Shown here: positions 51,631 through 61,543 of the stretch, in pieces
Layout of the letters: each line of letters starts with the position of its first letter
Position numbering within the stretch: position 1 is the stretch's first letter
Origin: Hymenobacter lapidiphilus
GTDB taxonomy: Bacteria; Bacteroidota; Bacteroidia; Cytophagales; Hymenobacteraceae
Direction: 5' to 3'
NCBI RefSeq assembly: GCF_003417065.2
Contig: NZ_QVLT01000011.1
Location: 62,001-126,000 of the forward strand
DNA length: 64,000 nt
The notes under the pieces: model-generated
Databases searched by the model: none
Told to the model about the DNA's origin: nothing
Seen by the model: the letters and a program-made list of their open reading frames with translations, nothing else
Translations under genes and position numbers: made by a program

Positions 51631-53115
51631 TTAGAACTTATCCCAGAACAGCTTAGTACCTACTTTGTCACCACCAATGGCAGCAGCAGCTTCGCTGTAG
51701 TTGGCGCCATTGATATTCTGTTCTACAACAGGATATACGTAGCGAACCGGAATAACATCGGTAACTGCCTGCACGGCAATTGGTAGGTTAGGATAGTCGA
51801 GACGACGCCACGTCGTCCAAGACTCTACAGGCTGGTTGTACAGAGCAACCCATTCCTGATAAGCAATTTTCTGCTTTTCCGTACCCGGCGCAGTGGTATA
51901 GGCTACCGTTGGATTGGCAAGGTAGGCCGTTGCTTCTGCAGCCGTGCCACCCCATTCTAAAATGGAAGCAGTAACACCAGCATTGTAGTGCGACTCAGCA
52001 GTGCCACCAACAGCATAACCACGGCTTCTGGCTTCAGCTAGCAGGAATTCCACCTGTGCGTAAGACATAAGAACACCTGGCAGAGTCTGAGCCCGAAGCT
52101 TGGTTCCTGGCTGCGAAATGGTCGTTTTTGGATTGGTAGTACCTACTACCCCGCCTACAAAACTACCTGCTGGCAAGCTGGCACTGGTAGCGGCATTGAA
52201 GTAATCATTCAGGCGTGGATCTACTGCCTTTACAGGACCAGCAACACCCTTCAGACGATCAATGAAATAGTTAGCACCCACAAAGTCCTGACGGCCGCTT
52301 CTCACCAGATCCTCAAACAGCGGATTGGTGTTTGGGAACGTACCGTTGAAGGTAAGATCGATGTTGTCGGCATTGGAAGCCAGCAACTTGCCAGCACTAG
52401 CTACCGTGGATTCGGCCATAGCTTTTGCTTTAGTGTTGTCCACATCAGCAATTACGAGTGCCATGCGCAATTTCATGGCGTAGGCAAACTTGGTCCACAG
52501 CACGGTGCTACCACCGTTAATCAGATCGTTTGTGCCAAGGCCAGTAGACACTGATGCATTCGTATCCAACGCACGGATAACAACATCCAGTCGGCTGATC
52601 AGGTCGTTGTAGATGGTAGTCTGATCATCATACTTTGGGCGCGGCTTATTAAAGTCGAGTGCCTCGCTGTATGGGATGTTTCCGTACGTTTCAACCAACG
52701 TTGCCCAAGCGTAAATCTCCAATACCTCCGCTACCGCCAAAGCATTGGCCTTGTTAGCTTCCGGAATGGTTATATCATTCGGAATAGCCGTTTTGGCAGC
52801 CCGCAAATCCTGAATGCAGTCACGATAAAGCGAATTCCAGAAATTTGTGGGGATGTTCCGGGTGTTAAGATCGTACCGAGCCTCCGTAGGATAATCGGTA
52901 GCTGCCCAATACTGCGTGAAGTAGCGCAGCGGGTTCGAGTTCACGTTAGGCGACACCACTGCCCGAGTCAAGGAGCGCTCAGCATTGGCAATGAAGCCGG
53001 CAGCAGGCGCTGTGGTAGGGCTTTTCGGGTCTACGTTGTAGTCGTCGTCTAAGGAACCGACACAAGAGGCGGTCAGCGCTAAGGCAGACACACCAGCAAG
53101 AAGGATTTTTTTCAT
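51631..53115 (-). CDS. SusD-like outer-membrane lipoprotein (pair 2, SusD-like_2 type)
   Basis: The 494-residue product has the signal MKKILLAGVSALALTAS ending in Cys (lipobox TASC, about residue 18). DDDYNVDPKSPTTAPAAGFI follows, the start typical of the SusD-like_2 group. Later blocks are YAWATLVETYGNIPYSEAL (about 134-152), LWTKFAYAMKLRMALVIADV, MSYAQVEFLLAEARSRGY and the end AAAIGGDKVGTKLFWDKF. This group often pairs with SusC proteins for peptides or unknown ligands. It follows its SusC with a six-base gap, so co-expression is near certain. Substrate unknown. Confidence 0.93.
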   Translation of the reverse strand: MKKILLAGVSALALTASCVGSLDDDYNVDPKSPTTAPAAGFIANAERSLTRAVVSPNVNSNPLRYFTQYWAATDYPTEARYDLNTRNIPTNFWNSLYRDCIQDLRAAKTAIPNDITIPEANKANALAVAEVLEIYAWATLVETYGNIPYSEALDFNKPRPKYDDQTTIYNDLISRLDVVIRALDTNASVSTGLGTNDLINGGSTVLWTKFAYAMKLRMALVIADVDNTKAKAMAESTVASAGKLLASNADNIDLTFNGTFPNTNPLFEDLVRSGRQDFVGANYFIDRLKGVAGPVKAVDPRLNDYFNAATSASLPAGSFVGGVVGTTNPKTTISQPGTKLRAQTLPGVLMSYAQVEFLLAEARSRGYAVGGTAESHYNAGVTASILEWGGTAAEATAYLANPTVAYTTAPGTEKQKIAYQEWVALYNQPVESWTTWRRLDYPNLPIAVQAVTDVIPVRYVYPVVEQNINGANYSEAAAAIGGDKVGTKLFWDKF

Positions 53116-53121
53116 GATGAT

Positions 53122-56100
53122 TTAGAAGCTAAGACGAATGTTGGCACCGAGAGTACGAACAGCGGGGTAAGCACCCGTAGAATAACCCTGTCCGAGGTTG
53201 CCGGAGCTAACTGCATCTTCTGGGTCGGCATCGGGCATGTTTTTGTGGAGTATCCACAGGTTACGGCCAACAATAGAGAAGTCTACACCCTTAACGGCAC
53301 CTACTTTAGCTATCCAAGCTTTAGGCAGTGAGTAAGACAGAGATAATTCGCGCAGTTTTACATAGCTGGCATCGTAAACGAAGGCAGCAGATGGGTTATG
53401 CGAGTAACCGTAAGCCGTCGAGCCACTTTCAGTGCTGTTGTCAGCGCGTACAGTGTTCGGCGAACCATTTTCCTGTACACCGGGGAAGATCACGCCGCCA
53501 CTGGTAGAAGCATAGGTACCATCCGGGTTTTGCACAATCGGGTCACGCGAAGGGTTGCCCAAGTCGTTGAGACCAGCCGTTTCCTTCGGAACACCGGTAT
53601 CAAGACCATACGAGCGGTCGAGAGAGAATACCTGACCGCCATTACGAACATCTACCAAGAAGTAGAGCGAAACGCCTTTGTAGGAAACTGTGTTCGAAAC
53701 ACCACCCGTCCAGCTTGGATTTGGGTTTCCTATTTCCTCATTTCGCGTATCACTCTGCAGGTAGTAACCATCTTCGCCAACAACTTTCTGTCCATTCTGG
53801 TACACAAAGTTGGAGCCGCGGAGGCTACCGAATGGCCGACCCACCGTGGCGTTGCTCGATACACCACCCTGGTAGTTGGCCAGTACGATGTTATCAAACC
53901 CCTCGTAGAGCGACATAACGCGGTTCTGGTTTTTAGTCCAGTTGGCGTTTATCGTCCAGGTAAAGTCTTCGCTACGGAAAGGAGTGAGGAAGGTAGAAAG
54001 TTCCAAACCACGGTTGCGGACTTCACCGGAGTTAACAAAGCGGAAGCCAAAACCGGAGGCCGTCGAAACGTTAATCGGAATGATCTGGTCGACCGAGTTC
54101 GACTGGTACACGTTAGCTTCAAAGCCAAAACGGCTGTTCAGGAACGCCATTTCCACGCCTATCTCACCGCTCTTCGTGCGCTCAGGCAAAAGGTCGGGGT
54201 TATTTTTCGTGGAAGGAACTGAGAACAGCGCTACGTTGCCGAAAGCAACAGGCTTGTCGAATGAGTCGTTGAGGCTGTAAATGGGAGCACCCAAACCTAC
54301 TTCGGCATAGTTACCGCGGATCTTACCATAAGACATCCAGGGAGCCGTTTCCTTCACCAGTTCGGAGAAGACAAAACCAAGAGCGGCCGAAGGATAGAAG
54401 AAAGCATTGTTATTTGAAGCCAGCGTAGAGGACACGTCTCTTCTCGCCGTCAGATCAAGGAACACCATATCACGGTAGCCGAAGGTGGTGCTGGCAAATA
54501 TGCCATCCACTGCCCGCCGCGTATCACTTTCGCCAGGAGGAATCAAAGGCGACACGCTGTTGGACAGCGAGTACAGCTCCGGAATAACTAGGCCACCATT
54601 GGTCGTTGCCCGAATGGATTGCGCTTGCTCACGCCGCATGTTGGCACCGATCAAGCCGTTGAAGCTGATGCTTTCCGCGATTTTGGCTTTGAAGTTACCA
54701 ATCAGGTCGAAGTTGGCTTCGCGGGAGGTACGGTTATAGCGGCTATAACCAGGAACGCCTACCGAGCCAAATGCCAGCCGCTCTTCCTGTAGTTCATCGT
54801 TGGAATCCAGCGTTACCCGGCCCAATACGTCGAACCAGTCCGTCACCTTGTAATTAAGCGAGACGTTACCAAACGTACGGTAGCGCGAATCGGTCTGGAA
54901 GCTCTTCTCGCGCGAGAAATACGGATTGTTCCAGTATTCAGGGGAAGAAGTGGTGTAGTTTCTGATGTTCCAGCTGGCGTTGGCACCAGTAGCCTCGTAG
55001 GCTTGCTTCTGCTGCTTGATGTCAACGTTAACCGGCCACCACTGACGGAAATTAGTCACCAGGTTCTCGCTGAAACCACCACTGTAGCCAGTGCCGTAAC
55101 GACCGTTACCATCAACTACCGAGAAGTTCACCGCCGCACTCGCAGTCAGGCGAGTGGTCAGGTTCAAAGAACCAGCGAAGTTGACGATGTTCTTATTTAC
55201 CTGGCTGTTGGGTAGAACACCTTTGTCGCGGATGCTGCTATAGCCCAGCTTGAAAGTACCCTTGTCATTACCACCGTCGATGGCGATGCTGTTGTTCAGC
55301 GTAACGGCGGTTTCAAAGAAGGTAGTGGGGTCGTTGGCAGCAGCAACCCACGGGGTAGCTTTACCAAAGTTGGCAGTGCCAGGCACGAAGGCATCCCACT
55401 GGAAAACGCTGAGGTTAGGATCGAAGCGTGGGCCATTGGAGGCATCTGCGCTTAGCTGGGAAATCCTGTCAGGCCGGCCATCACCGTCTACATCCTCCAT
55501 ATCGAAATATGGTCCGTAGCCCGAACCGTATTCCTTCTGGTAGTTTACGAACGTGCTTTTGTCAATTCTACCGCCCGTAACGCCAGCGTTGATAGTTACA
55601 CCCAGACCTTGACGGCCTTTCTTGGTGGTAATCAGAATAACGCCAGCACCCGCACGCTCACCGTACAAGGCAGTAGCGGCGGCACCTTTCAGGATGGTCA
55701 TTGTAGCAATGTCATCCGGGTTGATGTCGGCAGCAGCATTACCATAGTCGTAACCACCGCCACCAGTTTGCTGGCCGCCGGTGTTCGTGTTGGCGTTGCT
55801 GATGGGAACACCATCCACTACGAACAAAGGTTGGTTGTTGCCCGTGATGGACTTGGTTCCACGAATCAGGATGTTGGTCGAACCACCAAGCGTATTGCTT
55901 TGGCGAATCTGAATACCAGCTACTTTACCTGACAAACCATTTACGGCATTAGGGTTTCGCGCGGCCGTGATTTGCGTGCCTTCTATTTGGGTAGCAGCAA
56001 AAGGCAGCGAGTTACGCGTGCGCTCCTGCCCAAGAGCAGTTACTACAACCTCACCCAGCACTTTAGAATCGGTAGAAAGACCGATATCGATGGTGGAAGC

Positions 56101-56364
56101 TGTACCAATGGGCCGCTCAACCGCGACGAAACCAATGGATGAGAACGTGAGAGTAGTTGCAGAAGCCGGAGCGCTGATAGTGTAGGAACCATCGGCGTTG
56201 GTCGATACACCAATAGTGGTGCCCTTAACCAATACAGTAACCCCGGGCAGACCCTGGCCGGAAGAGCGGTCGGTAATCCGTCCGGAGATTTGCCGATTCT
56301 GAGCGGCCGCCTGCTGCAACAGGACAGGCGCGAGCAGAGCCGCAGTTAATAAAATTTTCCGCAT
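53122..56364 (-). CDS. SusC/RagA-family TonB-linked outer-membrane transporter (pair 2)
   Basis: The 1080-residue product has the signal MRKILLTAALLAPVLLQQAA. A beta-sandwich follows (SGRITDRSSGQGLPGVTVLV). The plug has EVVVTALGQERTRNSLPFAA and the SusC marks AADINPDDIATMTILKGAAA and TALYGERAGAGVILITTKKG. The remainder is a large barrel ending in LGANIRLSF with a final Phe. ATG 56364 is chosen because it opens the signal peptide. The gene uses somewhat more A and T at third positions than its neighbours. Ligand is carried from SusD 2 to the periplasm with TonB energy; the substrate is not readable. Confidence 0.95.
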   Translation of the reverse strand: MRKILLTAALLAPVLLQQAAAQNRQISGRITDRSSGQGLPGVTVLVKGTTIGVSTNADGSYTISAPASATTLTFSSIGFVAVERPIGTASTIDIGLSTDSKVLGEVVVTALGQERTRNSLPFAATQIEGTQITAARNPNAVNGLSGKVAGIQIRQSNTLGGSTNILIRGTKSITGNNQPLFVVDGVPISNANTNTGGQQTGGGGYDYGNAAADINPDDIATMTILKGAAATALYGERAGAGVILITTKKGRQGLGVTINAGVTGGRIDKSTFVNYQKEYGSGYGPYFDMEDVDGDGRPDRISQLSADASNGPRFDPNLSVFQWDAFVPGTANFGKATPWVAAANDPTTFFETAVTLNNSIAIDGGNDKGTFKLGYSSIRDKGVLPNSQVNKNIVNFAGSLNLTTRLTASAAVNFSVVDGNGRYGTGYSGGFSENLVTNFRQWWPVNVDIKQQKQAYEATGANASWNIRNYTTSSPEYWNNPYFSREKSFQTDSRYRTFGNVSLNYKVTDWFDVLGRVTLDSNDELQEERLAFGSVGVPGYSRYNRTSREANFDLIGNFKAKIAESISFNGLIGANMRREQAQSIRATTNGGLVIPELYSLSNSVSPLIPPGESDTRRAVDGIFASTTFGYRDMVFLDLTARRDVSSTLASNNNAFFYPSAALGFVFSELVKETAPWMSYGKIRGNYAEVGLGAPIYSLNDSFDKPVAFGNVALFSVPSTKNNPDLLPERTKSGEIGVEMAFLNSRFGFEANVYQSNSVDQIIPINVSTASGFGFRFVNSGEVRNRGLELSTFLTPFRSEDFTWTINANWTKNQNRVMSLYEGFDNIVLANYQGGVSSNATVGRPFGSLRGSNFVYQNGQKVVGEDGYYLQSDTRNEEIGNPNPSWTGGVSNTVSYKGVSLYFLVDVRNGGQVFSLDRSYGLDTGVPKETAGLNDLGNPSRDPIVQNPDGTYASTSGGVIFPGVQENGSPNTVRADNSTESGSTAYGYSHNPSAAFVYDASYVKLRELSLSYSLPKAWIAKVGAVKGVDFSIVGRNLWILHKNMPDADPEDAVSSGNLGQGYSTGAYPAVRTLGANIRLSF

Positions 56365-56602
56365 GTGAGTGAAAAAGTTTGGTGGACTTGAAAAGGGGCC
56401 AAGATGAGTGTTATCGCTAAATACTAAATAAGCAGCCAACACCCTTCTTTCCGCTAAAAGTAAGCAACTGCTGTAACATTTATTGCAGTTAGCGTAAAAT
56501 AAGCGGTGGTGTTAGCTAGTCCAAGATTAAAATTCTATTAAAAACTATATTATTCTATCCGTAAAATCCAATTAGGTGTTATTCATCGGGACTAACGGCC
56601 CG

Positions 56603-58083
56603 TTATCCTCGCGCCAAGGTCCGGTCATTGCTTAAGCGAGGCACCTTATTCTGCCCCCCCAGCTTACCTAACGACTTCATAAACAGCTGAAAAGCCCCGG
56701 GTGGTAGCGTCGTTAGCTGCAGGGTTGCCAGAATGTTACCCATGCGCAAGTCGTTATAGTAGGAGTTGCGGCGCTGCAGGCCGGCATCGAGGGCGGCAGC
56801 AAAGGCCGCCGGGCTGTGGGGGGGGCGGGCGAATTCAATCAGCCACTCGTGGCGCGAAGGCGTAGCCGGGTCGGCGCTGACCAATGGCGCTACCGTGAAC
56901 TCGGTTACTTCGGCTTCGGGGTGCGCCGCCAGCGCCTCGCGCAGGCTCTGCTCCACTTCCTCGCCAATCACATGTTCGCCAAAGGCCGACAGAAAGTGCT
57001 TGATGCGGCCCGTTACAACCACCCGAAACGGGTAGCGGCTCACGAAGCGCACGGTGTCGCCGAGGCTGTAGCCCCACAGGCCGGCGTTGCTGGTGAGCAC
57101 CACGGCATACTGCTGGTCAAGGACTACTTCGGCCAGCGTGAGGCGGGGTGGGTTGGACTCGAAAAACCGCTCGGCGGGTACGAACTCGTAGAAAATGCCC
57201 GCGTCGAGTAGCAGCAACAGGCCCGGGTTGCCGGGTTCGTCCTGGAAGGCCAGGAAGCCTTCGGAGGCCGGGAATAGCTCCAGGCTATCGACGGGCCGGC
57301 CAATGGTATCGAAAAGCTTGCGGCGGTAGGGCTCGAAGTTGACGCCGCCGTACACGAACAGGTCAAAGCCCGGAAACACCTCCCCCACGGCCGGCCGGTG
57401 CGGGCCACCACACGGTCGAAATACATCTGCACCCACGGCGGAATGCCCGAAATGAGCGTCATCGGGGCGGGCAGGGTTTCGTCCACAATCCGGTCCAGCT
57501 TCTGCTCCCAGTCTTCGATGCAGTTGGTGTTGTAGCTGGGCAGCTGGTTGCGGCGCAGGTAGGCAGGCACATGGTGATTAACGATGCCCGACAGCCGGCC
57601 GACGTGGATGCCGTTGAGCGTTTCCAGCTCCGGCGAGCCCGACAGAAACATCAGCTTACCATCGAGAAACTGGCTTTTGCCGGTGCGCTGCACGTAGTGG
57701 AGCAGCGCGTCGCGGGCTCCGTTGAGGTGGTTAGGGATACTGGCGCGGGTGAGCGGGATGTACTTGGCGCCGCTGGTAGTGCCGCTGGTTTTGGCCAGGT
57801 ACAGCGGCCGGCCGGGCCAGAGCACATCGGCTTCGCCGGTTTTCATGCGCTCGAACCACGGCAGCAGCCCCTCATAGTCGCGCACGGGCACGCGGGCGGC
57901 TAGGTCGGTGGCGGTGCGGGCGGCGCCTAGGTCGTGGGCCTGGCCGAAGGCGGTGCGGGCGCCCTGGGCCAGCAGTTGGCGCAACACCCGCTGCTGAGTA
58001 CCAATGGGGTCGTGCTGCCAGCGGGCGTACTGCCGGACAATGTAAGCGGCCAGCGGCCGGCTCAGGGTGGCTTTCAGACCCAT
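56603..58083 (-). CDS. GH3 auxin-responsive-promoter-family protein (one-base deletion near 57388)
   Basis: GH3 proteins are adenylate-forming acyl-amido synthetases. The N-terminal part (ATG 58083 to about 57390) has MGLKATLSRPLAAYIVRQYA, LYLAKTSGTTSGAKYIPLT with the ATP-binding TSGTTSG, and SGIPPWVQMYFDRVVART. The continuation is in another frame: GEVFPGFDLFVYGGVNFEPY, ELFPASEGFLAFQDEPGN, AGLWGYSLGDTVRFVSRYPF and GRIKHFLSAFGEHV, to the stop at 56603. The break lies at a G5 run, and the total is 3n+2 bases, so one lost base explains it; repaired length is about 493 residues. Bacterial GH3 substrates are not known. An assembly error is the simplest reading. Confidence 0.85.
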
Positions 58084-58246
58084 CGGGAGGGATAATGTGG
58101 TGAAACGACGACATGGTATGCAGTGGCCAGCCAAAGATACCTTCCTCACCTATATATAATAGGAGTCCGCCGCGGCTTATCCTTTCGGCCCCGGCCCGCG
58201 TATGCGGAGCTACTAACCTTATACTTCAGCTTTCAAGCCCACACCC

Positions 58247-58675
58247 ATGACCAATCAACGAGGAACAGCCGTCTGGAACGGCGACATTAAAGGCAGCGGC
58301 GAAATCTCGACCCAGAGCGGCACCGTGCAGGCTCCCTACTCAGTAGGTGCCCGCTTCGAGGGCGAGAAGGGCACCAACCCCGAAGAGCTTATCGGAGCCG
58401 CCCACGCCGGCTGCTTCACCATGTTTCTGACCGGCAACCTAACCAAAGCGGGCCACGCCGTCAAGCAGATTCGCACCGAGTCGAAAGTAACACTTGACAC
58501 TTCGGGCGAGGTGCCGAAAGTTGTCAAAATCACGCTCAGCACCGAGGGTGAAGTAGAGGGTCTTTCTCAGGAAGAGTTTCAGAAGCAGGCGGAATACGCC
58601 AAGCAAAACTGCCCGATGTCGCAGCTACTGAAGGCCGTGCCCGAAATGGAGCTGGCTTCGGCCAAGCTCAAGTAA
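58247..58675 (+). CDS. OsmC-family peroxiredoxin (copy 1)
   Basis: OsmC enzymes reduce organic hydroperoxides by a two-cysteine mechanism. The 142-residue product has both cysteines, C56 in AAHAGCFTMFL and C122 in AKQNCPMSQLL, at almost the positions of E. coli OsmC (C59, C125). The N-terminal RGTAVWNGDIKGSGEISTQS and GTNPEELIGAA are OsmC-type. A paralog lies 96 bases downstream in the same direction, about 50% identical by eye, with both cysteines at the same residue numbers. The pair arose by tandem duplication. Confidence 0.93.
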   Translation: MTNQRGTAVWNGDIKGSGEISTQSGTVQAPYSVGARFEGEKGTNPEELIGAAHAGCFTMFLTGNLTKAGHAVKQIRTESKVTLDTSGEVPKVVKITLSTEGEVEGLSQEEFQKQAEYAKQNCPMSQLLKAVPEMELASAKLK

Positions 58676-58771
58676 AGAAAGTCGGCCGGGGCGGCGGGCG
58701 GGTTACCCAGTCTGCCGGCCCGGCCGTCACCTGCCACCTTCGGGCGCGTTTTCCTCATAAAAACACACTGC

Positions 58772-59221
58772 ATGGCTTATCAACGAGGCAACGCCGTTTG
58801 GCGCGGCGATATTACGGGCAGCGGCGAAATCTGGTCGCAGAGTGGCGCCGTGCGGGCCGTGTATGCAACCGGCGCGCTGGTAGACGGCCAGAAGAGCACC
58901 AACCCCGAAGAGCTGCTGGCCACGGCGCACGCCAGTTGCTTCACCATCTTTCTGGCCCAGCTGCTGAGCCTGGACGGCAAACCCGCCCAACGCATCCAGA
59001 CCGAGTCGAAGGCTACCATCGACACCTCGGGCGACGTGCCCAAAGTGGTTGGTATTAGCCTGAGCACCGAGGCCGAAGTGGCCGGCCTGACGCCGGAGGA
59101 GTTTCAACAGTACGCCGAAAGCGCCAAGGAAAACTGTCTTATCTCGCAGTTGCTCAAGGGCAGCCTCGATTTGCAGCTGGTGGCAGCCCGGCTAAAACAC
59201 GCCCCGGAGCCGGGCAACTAA
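58772..59221 (+). CDS. OsmC-family peroxiredoxin (copy 2)
   Basis: The 149-residue paralog of the preceding gene has C56 in TAHASCFTIFL and C122 in AKENCLISQLL, so the catalytic pair is kept. RGNAVWRGDITGSGEIWSQS and STNPEELLATA align without gaps to copy 1. It differs in the substrate-channel side, for example LISQ for PMSQ after the second cysteine, and has a seven-residue tail. Separate substrate preference is possible but not shown. It is probably co-transcribed with copy 1. Confidence 0.93.
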   Translation: MAYQRGNAVWRGDITGSGEIWSQSGAVRAVYATGALVDGQKSTNPEELLATAHASCFTIFLAQLLSLDGKPAQRIQTESKATIDTSGDVPKVVGISLSTEAEVAGLTPEEFQQYAESAKENCLISQLLKGSLDLQLVAARLKHAPEPGN

Positions 59222-59269
59222 AAACAACTTCTTACTTTTACGGCTTCCTTCGGCTCTCTCCCGCCTCCT

Positions 59270-59743
59270 ATGCACCCTAATTCTACCCGCGTCCGTCTTC
59301 GGCCCGCCAATACGCAACGTATTCCCTTCTGGGGCCAGCTTTTTCTGGGCCTGATGTGGGTAGCCTACACGGTTTCACTAATAGTAACCGATGCGGGAGC
59401 CACCGACATGTACTTTCTGCACTATGTGTTTCTGGTGTTCAGCCTCGTGTACCTAGGCTACGTGCTGGTCCATAATGCCCCAATTTTCGGTACCCAGAGC
59501 TACCTGGAGTTCACGCCAGGTTACATCGTGCACAAGGAAGGGCTATTCAGGCCCAAGCAGGCCTTTGCCGCCGAGAGCATTCAGGCACTTGATATGGGTG
59601 CCCAGCAGCTGCGCCTGCGTCTGGCCGATGGCAACTCGCACGCCCTGAGCCTGCGCCAAGTGCGGGGTTTAAAACGCCGCCGCCTCATGCGCGACCAAGT
59701 GCAGGCCTTCGCAACCAAGCACAACATCCCGCTCAAATCCTGA
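59270..59743 (+). CDS. Two-helix membrane protein with PH-like C-terminal part
   Basis: The 157-residue product has two membrane helices (about 21-41, FWGQLFLGLMWVAYTVSLIV, and 47-68, MYFLHYVFLVFSLVYLGYVL). A soluble part follows: SYLEFTPGYIVHKEGLFRPK, then SIQALDMGAQQLRLRLADGN and HALSLRQVRGLKRRRL. This beta-strand pattern resembles bacterial PH-like membrane proteins (inference). No function is assigned. The stop codon TGA at 59741 begins the left arm of the repeat that wraps the terminator to dnaA. Confidence 0.65.
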   Translation: MHPNSTRVRLRPANTQRIPFWGQLFLGLMWVAYTVSLIVTDAGATDMYFLHYVFLVFSLVYLGYVLVHNAPIFGTQSYLEFTPGYIVHKEGLFRPKQAFAAESIQALDMGAQQLRLRLADGNSHALSLRQVRGLKRRRLMRDQVQAFATKHNIPLKS

Positions 59744-59862
59744 GCTGTTAGCTGAGAAACGAATAAGGCCCCGCACTCAGCTAAGTGTGGGGCCTTATTT
59801 TGTGTGGGATGACAGGTTTTTTGAACGGAAGCTAACAGCTATAAGCTCTCAGCTAACAGCTC
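59742..59862. repeat. Inverted repeat wrapping the terminator between the PH-like gene and dnaA
   Basis: GAGCTGTTAGCTGAGA (59742-59757) is the exact reverse complement of 59847-59862. Further AGCTAACAGCT words lie at 59830-59840. The left arm overlaps the upstream stop codon; the right arm ends six bases before the dnaA stop. Confidence 0.88.
59762..59799. terminator. Bidirectional terminator between the PH-like gene and dnaA
   Basis: AATAAGGCCCCGCACT (59762-59777) pairs with AGTGTGGGGCCTTATT (59784-59799), with one G-T pair, and has A/T-rich outer ends. Confidence 0.88.
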
Positions 59863-59867
59863 GAATT

Positions 59868-61366
59868 TCATCTGCCGGCAAACTTCTTACGTAGCTCCAC
59901 GATGGTGCCGCGGAAGGACTTGTCGGAGTCGATGAGGTCGGACACGGTTTGCACCGAGTGGATGACGGTGCTATGGTCGCGGCCGCCGAAGTGGTGGCCG
60001 ATGCTCTTGAGCGAATGACTGGTGTGCTCCTTGGCGAAATACATGGCCACCTGCCGCGCCGTTACCACTTCCTTTTTGCGGGTTTTGGCCTTGAGCAACT
60101 CCAGCGGCACGCTGAAATATTCGGCGCAGGTTTTCTGGATAAAGTCGAGGTTCACCTCGGCCTCCACTTCTTCGATGATGTGGCGCAGGGCCTGCTTGGC
60201 CATCTCTAGGTCGATTTCGCGGCGGTTGAGGCTGCTTTGAGCCACCAGCGAAATCAGCACGCCTTCTAGCTCGCGCACGTTGGTGTTCACCGAATGGGCC
60301 AGATATTCCACCACCTGGGGCGGAATATCGATGCCGTCCTGCTGCATCTTGTTCTGGATGATGGCCATGCGCGTCTCGAAGTCGGGACTTTGCAAATCGG
60401 CCGTCAGGCCCCACTTAAAGCGGGAGAGCAGCCGGTCTTCCAAGCCCACCAAATCGCGCGGGGGTCGGTCGGAGGTCATCACAATCTGCTTGCCGGCCTG
60501 ATGCAGGTGGTTGAAGATGTGGAAGAACATTTCCTGCGTTTTATCCTTGCCCGACAGAAACTGCACGTCGTCGAGAATCAGGATATCGACCAGCAGGTAG
60601 AAGTGGCGAAGTCCTGCACTTGGTTGGAGCGCAGGCTCTCGATGAACTGGTTGGTGAACTTCTCGGCCGACACGTAGAGCACGAACTTGTCGGCGTTGGT
60701 GGCCTTGATGTGGTTGCCGATGGCCTGCACCAGGTGGGTTTTGCCCAAGCCCACGCCGCCGTAAATCATGAGCGGGTTGAAGCTGGTGGTACCGGGCTTG
60801 TTGGCCACGGCCAGCCCCGCCGAGCGCGACAGACGGTTGCAGTCGCCTTCGATGTAGTTTTCGAAGGTGTAGGAGCCGTTGAGCTGCGACTTGAGGTAGT
60901 CGCGGTCGATGCTTTTGCTGGCCTCGAAAGGGTTGCGCAGGATGTTGGGGGCGGGCGCGGGCCGTACGGAAGCGGCAGCCATGTTACGGGCCGAAGACGT
61001 CTGGGCACTCTGGGCCAGCGAGGCGGCGGCGGCCGTAGTCGAGGCGGTGGGCCCGGCGGCCCGGTGGGCGGTGGGCAGGTTGAGCGTGCGCGGCTTCTGC
61101 TGGGCATTGCCCTGATCCACGACGATGCTGTACTCCAGTCGCCCTTCCAGGCCCAGCTCCTGGTGGATGGCGCGCTTGAGCTCCTCGACGTAGTGCTCCT
61201 CCAGAAACTCGTAGAAATAGGTGCTCGGCACCTGAATCAGGAGCACATTATTGTGCAGCTGCACCGGCACAATGGGCTGAAACCATGTGCGGTAGCTCTG
61301 CTCACCAATCGCTGATTTGATGACGCGAAGACAATTAGCCCAGACCGTATGGCAATCCTTCGACAT
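59868..61366 (-). CDS. dnaA: Chromosomal replication initiator DnaA (one-base deletion near 60602)
   Basis: DnaA melts oriC in its ATP form. From ATG 61366 the product shows domain I (WANCLRVIKSAIGEQSYRTW), a Pro/Ala linker, and Walker A GGVGLGKTHLVQAIGN. The frame then fails after QVQDFAT. With one base added at about 60602 it reads FYLLVDILILDDVQFLSG, restoring Walker B, then DRPPRDLVGLEDRLLSRFKWG (sensor region) and the DNA-binding signature GGRDHSTVIHSV. The total is 1499 bases, 3n+2, so the repaired protein has 499 residues. dnaA is essential, so this deletion is almost surely a sequence error. It converges on the PH-like gene. Confidence 0.92.
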
Positions 61367-61461
61367 CAAACAAGCAGGGCAAAAGCAACGTGGGTGCGGG
61401 TGAGAACAGGACTGATAATGCGGGTGCCGCTACGCCGCAATTTTTTAGAGGGAGACAAAAA

Positions 61462-61470
61462 TGTGGAAAA
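61462..61470. promoter_or_regulatory. Single DnaA-box-like site upstream of dnaA
   Basis: TGTGGAAAA is the complement of TTTTCCACA, a common DnaA-box variant, and lies about 95 bases upstream of dnaA. It could mediate autoregulation. One box is too few to call an origin. Confidence 0.3.
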
Positions 61471-61543
61471 CTCAGGAGACAAAAAACCCTGGGCGGGCTT
61501 GTATTTCATTCCATTTTAACACGTCTCTAATCCCGCCCTTAAA

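Noticed and set aside
56603-57436. A separate GH3 C-terminal gene
   Set aside because: Its first 18 residues are an out-of-frame reading of the N-terminal half. True GH3 sequence starts at the G5 run, so it is one gene with a lost base.
61367-61543. Replication origin upstream of dnaA
   Set aside because: Only one DnaA-box-like site was found, with no box cluster or AT-rich unwinding element. GC-skew analysis of the whole genome would be needed.
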